A stretch of DNA of 64,000 nt from Erythrobacter sp. Alg231-14 (GTDB lineage: Bacteria > Pseudomonadota > Alphaproteobacteria > Sphingomonadales > Sphingomonadaceae), in contig NZ_LT702999.1 in assembly GCF_900149685.1 (NCBI RefSeq), forward strand, positions 2,480,001 to 2,544,000. The letters are read 5' to 3'. Both the position numbers and the translations under genes were made by a program. This document shows positions 59,925-64,000 of this stretch, one piece after another. Within the stretch, counting starts at the first letter, position 1; every line of letters starts with the position of its first letter. The notes under the pieces were generated by a model. It did no database searches. It was not told where the DNA came from and worked only from the letters and a program-made list of their open reading frames with translations.

Positions 59925-61391
59925 TCAGACGACAAGCCCCATTGGGTTTTCAATCAAGCTGCGGAATTGGTCGAGCAATTTGGCGCCGTCCACACCATCA
60001 ATAGCGCGGTGATCAAAACTGCCCGTCACGCTCATCACGGTCGCGACATCCAACGCGCCGTCTACGACATAGGGGCGTTGTTCCCCTGCGCCCACGGCTA
60101 GGATCATGCCTTGTGGCGGGTTGATCACGGCGTCGAATTGTTTGGTGCCAAACATACCGAGGTTGGAGAGGGATACAGTGCCGCCTTGATATTCATGCGG
60201 CTGCAGCTTCCCATCGCGTGCCTTCCCGGCGAGCTCTTTCATTTCCTTTGAAATTTCGGCCAAGCCTTTGCGGCCTGCATCGCGGATGATCGGAGTAATC
60301 AAACCAGATGGGGCCGCAACGGCGACCGACACGTCTTCGCGTGTGTATTGATGCATCACGTCGCCTTGGAACGAAACGTTGCACTGCGGTTCACGCTGCA
60401 ACGCGCGGGCAAGCGCTTTGATGATCAAATCGTTGACCGACAGTTTGACCCCATCGGGTTCCAACGATGCGTTCAATTGTTTGCGCAGGGCAAGCAGCGG
60501 ATCGAGACGAACATCCACGGTAAGGTAGATGTGCGGCACGGTTTGTTTTGCTTCGGTCAAACGGCGGGCGATGACTTTGCGGACATTGTTCAATTTTTGC
60601 GTTTCGAACGGAGCATCGAATTCGTTCGCAGGTTGGGCCGCCGGTGCGGATGCGCTTTGCGCAGGGGCCGCCGCCGGAGATGATGCAGCGGATGCCGCTG
60701 CTGCCGTTGGGACAAAATTCTCTACATCCGATTTGACGATCCGGCCGTTAGGACCGGAACCTGTCACCGCCGAAAGATCGATGCCTTTTGCCGCTGCGAT
60801 CCGTTTCGCCAACGGGGATGCAACGACACGGCCGCCAGACGACCCGGAAACCGGTGCAGCAGCAGGCGCGGTAGCGGGAGCCTCAGCCGGAGCGGATGGC
60901 GTTGCAGTGGCAGCGCCGCTGTCGATTGCGGCCTCGACATCGCCTTTGGTGATTTTGCCTTTGGGGCCGGTGCCTTCAATCTGGTTCAAATCAACACCGT
61001 GTGCTTCGGCCAAACGTTTCGCAGTCGGAGACGCGGCGGGTCCGTTAGCCGCCGCCGGCACAGGTGCAGAGACAGGCGCAGATGTTGCCTCGGGTGTCGG
61101 TGCAGGAGCTGCATCGGCAGAAGGAGCGCTCACATCGCCAATATCTTCGCCTTCTTCGGCCAACATTGCGATGACCGCGCCGACGGCAACGTTTTCACTG
61201 CCTTCGCCAACCACAATGGCAGCAATAACGCCCTCGTCGACCGCTTCGAATTCCATGGTCGCCTTGTCCGTTTCGATCTCGGCCATGATGTCGCCCGATT
61301 GAACAGAATCGCCAACATTCACCAACCATTTGGCGAGGGTGCCCTCTTCCATGGTGGGCGACAAAGCGGGCATCTTGATTTCGATGGCCAT
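59925..61391 (-). CDS. pdhC: Pyruvate dehydrogenase E2 (dihydrolipoyllysine acetyltransferase), two E3-binding domains
   Basis: The 488-aa E2 transfers acetyl groups from lipoate to CoA and forms the complex core. Domains in order: lipoyl domain (1-80, Lys43), an Ala/Pro linker, a peripheral-subunit-binding domain at about 120-156 ([20 protein letters not shown]), a second such domain at about 191-227 ([20 protein letters not shown]), another Ala-rich linker, and the catalytic domain from about 265 with His461 and Asp465 in [12 protein letters not shown]. Most E2 proteins have a single binding domain, so the duplication is notable. The lipoyl domain closely matches that of PdhB at 16947. Confidence 0.95.
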   Translation of the reverse strand: MAIEIKMPALSPTMEEGTLAKWLVNVGDSVQSGDIMAEIETDKATMEFEAVDEGVIAAIVVGEGSENVAVGAVIAMLAEEGEDIGDVSAPSADAAPAPTPEATSAPVSAPVPAAANGPAASPTAKRLAEAHGVDLNQIEGTGPKGKITKGDVEAAIDSGAATATPSAPAEAPATAPAAAPVSGSSGGRVVASPLAKRIAAAKGIDLSAVTGSGPNGRIVKSDVENFVPTAAAASAASSPAAAPAQSASAPAAQPANEFDAPFETQKLNNVRKVIARRLTEAKQTVPHIYLTVDVRLDPLLALRKQLNASLEPDGVKLSVNDLIIKALARALQREPQCNVSFQGDVMHQYTREDVSVAVAAPSGLITPIIRDAGRKGLAEISKEMKELAGKARDGKLQPHEYQGGTVSLSNLGMFGTKQFDAVINPPQGMILAVGAGEQRPYVVDGALDVATVMSVTGSFDHRAIDGVDGAKLLDQFRSLIENPMGLVV

Positions 61392-61550
61392 GATACTTGC
61401 AAAACTCCCTTACGGCATTCTCGAATAAATGGCGTTCGGTGGCTTTAACCCGTGACGCGATAGGAGCAAGTCTTCTGACGTGATCTTTGACCGCTCCACT
61501 TGCAATTTTGCCAGTTTGTCGGGATATCCTGCCGAAACAAAGGGGCGGTC

Positions 61551-62003
61551 ATGCGCACATTCTTAGTCATCATTGATGAAAGCGACGAAGCAAGAGCGGC
61601 TTTGCGATTTGCCGCAAGGCGCGCTGTTCAGGTCGATGGCGCGGTTCATTTGCTGGCTTTGGTCGCGCAACAGAATTTCAGCGCGTTTGGCGGTGTCCAA
61701 GCCACCATCGAACAGGAAGCGCGCGATCGCGCCGAAGTCTTGGCCCACGGCGTCGCGGGTAATCTGCTCGCTGAAAGCGGTATAATGCCGACGATATCGG
61801 TGAAAATTGGCAACGGCCAAAAGATCGTTAGCGAATTTTTGGACAGCCACGACGAAGTGGCTGCATTGGTATTGGGCGCAGCAAAGGGCGGAAATCCCGG
61901 GCCGTTGGTGACCCACTTTGCCGTTCATTCCGGCGCTCTACCCTGCCCCCTCTACGTCATCCCACATGGATATGATGAAGAACGCAGCGATCACAAAGCT
62001 TAA
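61551..62003 (+). CDS. Universal stress protein family
   Basis: The 150-aa UspA-type protein is preceded by AAGGGG and starts at ATG 61551. It has the Rossmann-like opening TFLVIIDESDEARAALRFAARRA and the C-terminal segment AALVLGAAKGGNPGPLVTHFAVHSGALPCPLYVIP, whose Gly-rich loop is compatible with ATP binding. Proteins of this family accompany stress survival. It converges with the end of rnr, 18 bases apart. Confidence 0.88.
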   Translation: MRTFLVIIDESDEARAALRFAARRAVQVDGAVHLLALVAQQNFSAFGGVQATIEQEARDRAEVLAHGVAGNLLAESGIMPTISVKIGNGQKIVSEFLDSHDEVAALVLGAAKGGNPGPLVTHFAVHSGALPCPLYVIPHGYDEERSDHKA

Positions 62004-62021
62004 CCAACCTCGATAATCGGC

Positions 62022-64000
62022 CTATTTTTTGCGCCGGCCTTGATGTCTAATATTTCCGGGACGTCCGCGTTTTCCGGCCGTGTATTTCCCCGCTTTCTTG
62101 GGCGGACCACTGCGGCGGCCGCGATGATCGCCGCGCCTGTCGCCATCGCCTCTTTGTCCCCGTGTTTCGATCGCATTGCCATCCGCATCAACCGGCACAA
62201 ATTTCAACGCCCCTGTTAGTGCGTTGGATTCGGCCAATTTCAATTTGAGGCGGTCACCGGCGGAATAAGTGGTGCCGCTATTTTCCCCGATCAGCGATTG
62301 GGCGGCCTCATCATGGCGGAAATATTCATCGCCCAGCGTCGAAATGGGCACCAATCCATCACCGCCAAGCCCTTCGATCGTGGCGAAGAAGCCAAATCCT
62401 TGGACGCCGGTGATCCGGGTGTCGAACACCTGACCTACACGACCAGAAAGCCACGCCGCCACATAGCGATCGATCGTATCGCGCTCCGCCTCCATCGCTC
62501 GCCGTTCGGTTTGACTGATGGCGTCGCAGATTTCTTGAAGACTGCTGCGATCTTTGTCGGATAGCCCTGTTCTTTCCGGCAAATCGACGGTCGGTTTGGG
62601 TTGTTCCAGTCCATATGCGTCAACCAAGGCACGATGGACCAACAAATCGGCATAGCGACGGATCGGCGAAGTGAAATGGGCGTACGATCCCAGTGCGAGC
62701 CCAAAGTGTCCACCATTGGCGGGACCGTAAAACGCCTGCATCTGCGTGCGAAGGACGGCTTCCATAACCTGAGCTTTCTCAGATTCTTCGGTCACATCTT
62801 TAAGCAATCGGTTGAACAGGCTTGGGGTGATAACCTGACCCATCGACAATTTCTTGCCCAGCGTGCCCATATATTCGCGAAGCGCGATCAATTTCTCCCG
62901 GCTCGGCGTGTCATGCACCCGATAGACGACCGGGGAGGTTTTGGACTCCAACGCTTTGGCGGCGGCCACATTGGCGGCAATCATGAAATCTTCGACCACG
63001 CGATGCGCGTCCAACCGTTCGCGCACAGCGATTTCGGCGATCTGCCCCTCCTCGTTCAACATCACCCGCCGCTCTGGCAGGTCGAGGTTAAGCGGATCGC
63101 GCTTTGCCCGCGCATCCGCAAGCAACGCCCACGCGGCCCATAGGTTGGCCAAATAATCAGGAGGCGAACCGGTGTCGACCGCTGCCTGTGCATCCTCATA
63201 GGGGATGTTGTGATGGATGCGCACAATTGCGCGAGTGAAACGATGCTTGGTTATTTGACCATCGGCGTTGATATGAAGGTGACACGCCATAGCCGCGCGA
63301 TCTTCGTTCTCACGCAAGGAACATACATCCGCCGATAGAACCTCGGGCAGCATGGGAACGACGCGATCGGGGAAATAGACCGAATTGCCGCGTTTCCGGG
63401 CCTCTCGATCCAATGCCGAACCAGGGCGCACATAGAACGAGACATCGGCAATCGCGACCAAAGCCTTGAAACCGCCCTTGCCATCGGATTCGGCCCAAAT
63501 GGCATCGTCATGATCGCGCGCATCGGCGGGGTCGATCGCGACGATCGGTAGATCACGCAAATCTTCGCGCTTCTCCTCCGACAATGTCAGTGCGACCGCG
63601 TAGGTCGCCTCGGCATTCACCTCCTGTGGGAAGGTGTGCGGAATGCCGTGTTTGGCGATTGCGATCAGGCTAAAACTCTTTGGTGCCAGCGGGTCACCGA
63701 TTACGTCGATGACTTTGAGGCCGGACCGTTCGGATCGCCCCGTGCGCTCTGCAAAGACCAATTGGCCTTCTTCTGCTTCCCCGACATCGCTGATCGGTGA
63801 AGATCGACGGATGCGTTTGTCGACCGGGGCAAGCCACGCTTTGCCGCTGCCGTCGATTTCAACCACGCCCATCAAACCTTCTGTGCGAGCGGGCAGTTTC
63901 TTGATCGGATACGCGATCCAGCCGCTGTCCCGTTCTTCCGTGCGGGAAAGGACGCGATCGCCGCGTTTGAGAGCGGGGCCGCGTCGGGCGCCGTTTGATT
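62022..64000 (-). CDS. rnr: Ribonuclease R, partial (5' end outside the window)
   Basis: RNase R degrades structured RNA from the 3' end and matures rRNA and tmRNA. The frame is open to base 64000, so the true start is further right. An internal ATG at 63875 is only a reading-frame restart. The RNB catalytic domain is clear: DPADARDHDDAIWAES with the metal-binding aspartates, RYADLLVHRAL preceded by FTSPIRR. A C-terminal S1 domain (about the last 150 residues, with ITGVQGFGFFATIEGLGGDGLV) and a strongly basic, disordered tail ending in RRKK follow. Confidence 0.94.
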   Translation of the reverse strand, partial: SNGARRGPALKRGDRVLSRTEERDSGWIAYPIKKLPARTEGLMGVVEIDGSGKAWLAPVDKRIRRSSPISDVGEAEEGQLVFAERTGRSERSGLKVIDVIGDPLAPKSFSLIAIAKHGIPHTFPQEVNAEATYAVALTLSEEKREDLRDLPIVAIDPADARDHDDAIWAESDGKGGFKALVAIADVSFYVRPGSALDREARKRGNSVYFPDRVVPMLPEVLSADVCSLRENEDRAAMACHLHINADGQITKHRFTRAIVRIHHNIPYEDAQAAVDTGSPPDYLANLWAAWALLADARAKRDPLNLDLPERRVMLNEEGQIAEIAVRERLDAHRVVEDFMIAANVAAAKALESKTSPVVYRVHDTPSREKLIALREYMGTLGKKLSMGQVITPSLFNRLLKDVTEESEKAQVMEAVLRTQMQAFYGPANGGHFGLALGSYAHFTSPIRRYADLLVHRALVDAYGLEQPKPTVDLPERTGLSDKDRSSLQEICDAISQTERRAMEAERDTIDRYVAAWLSGRVGQVFDTRITGVQGFGFFATIEGLGGDGLVPISTLGDEYFRHDEAAQSLIGENSGTTYSAGDRLKLKLAESNALTGALKFVPVDADGNAIETRGQRGDGDRRGDHRGRRSGPPKKAGKYTAGKRGRPGNIRHQGRRKK

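Noticed and set aside
1..64000. CRISPR arrays, insertion sequences, prophage genes
   Set aside because: No regularly spaced repeats, transposase motifs or phage structural genes were seen on either strand.

Overview
This window is ordinary chromosomal DNA from an alphaproteobacterium, most probably a member of the Sphingomonadales close to the Erythrobacteraceae. The evidence is gene order and gene architecture: trpE-ppiD / tpiA-secG-pyrG, dusB-ntrB-ntrC-ntrY-ntrX-hfq-hflX, dacA-tmk-holB-metG-tatD, a fused ispDF, a pyruvate dehydrogenase E1-beta carrying its own lipoyl domain, folate-dependent TrmFO, and an Hfq made of two Sm domains. Coding density is high, with about 60 protein genes, two tRNAs and many overlapping or 1-4 bp junctions. 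I found no insertion sequence, prophage, integrase or CRISPR array.

Layout. 1-10 kb: tryptophan genes (trpE and the start of trpG, with a phosphodiester-glycosidase lipoprotein and a proline iminopeptidase between them), a PpiD-like periplasmic folding factor, tpiA, secG and pyrG. A 459-bp non-coding stretch follows with several stable hairpins and a terminator-like end (candidate ncRNA). Next is an hsp20 gene whose leader has a sigma-32-like promoter and a ROSE-type RNA thermometer. 10-18 kb: glutaredoxin, a nitrilase-family amidase, DUF1178, tRNA-Arg(CCU), an MFS transporter with a haloalkane dehalogenase, MscS, FtsB and pdhA-pdhB. 18-30 kb: three TadE/TadG-type pilus-associated genes, a squalene/phytoene-synthase-like protein, an EF-hand protein, trmFO, a lysoplasmalogenase-like membrane protein, a TauD-type dioxygenase, gyrA and a secreted repeat protein.

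30-35 kb holds the most unusual cluster: sbtA (bicarbonate transporter), sbtB (PII-like regulator), a beta-carbonic anhydrase and a NYN/LOTUS RNase-like protein, all on one strand, with an inverted-repeat element just upstream of sbtA. It resembles the inorganic-carbon uptake module of autotrophs. No autotrophy gene is visible here. 35-47 kb: lipA, a COQ10/RatA-like protein, cinA, ispDF and the nitrogen-regulation operon from dusB through two two-component systems (NtrBC, NtrYX) to the tandem-domain Hfq and HflX. 47-57 kb: a tightly overlapped minus-strand operon of cell-wall, nucleotide, replication, tRNA-charging and metallohydrolase genes (dacA to a 60-aa membrane protein), an MltB transglycosylase, a coupled pair of class IV aminotransferase and sulfotransferase-like genes, and tRNA-Ser(UGA). 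57-64 kb: lpd, small envelope genes, pdhC (E2, with two E3-binding domains), a universal stress protein and the 3' part of rnr.

The window encodes all of pyruvate dehydrogenase (pdhA, pdhB, pdhC, lpd), in two places about 40 kb apart, and also lipoyl synthase, which supplies its cofactor. Function calls rest on recognised motifs and family resemblance in the translated sequence. No database search was run.
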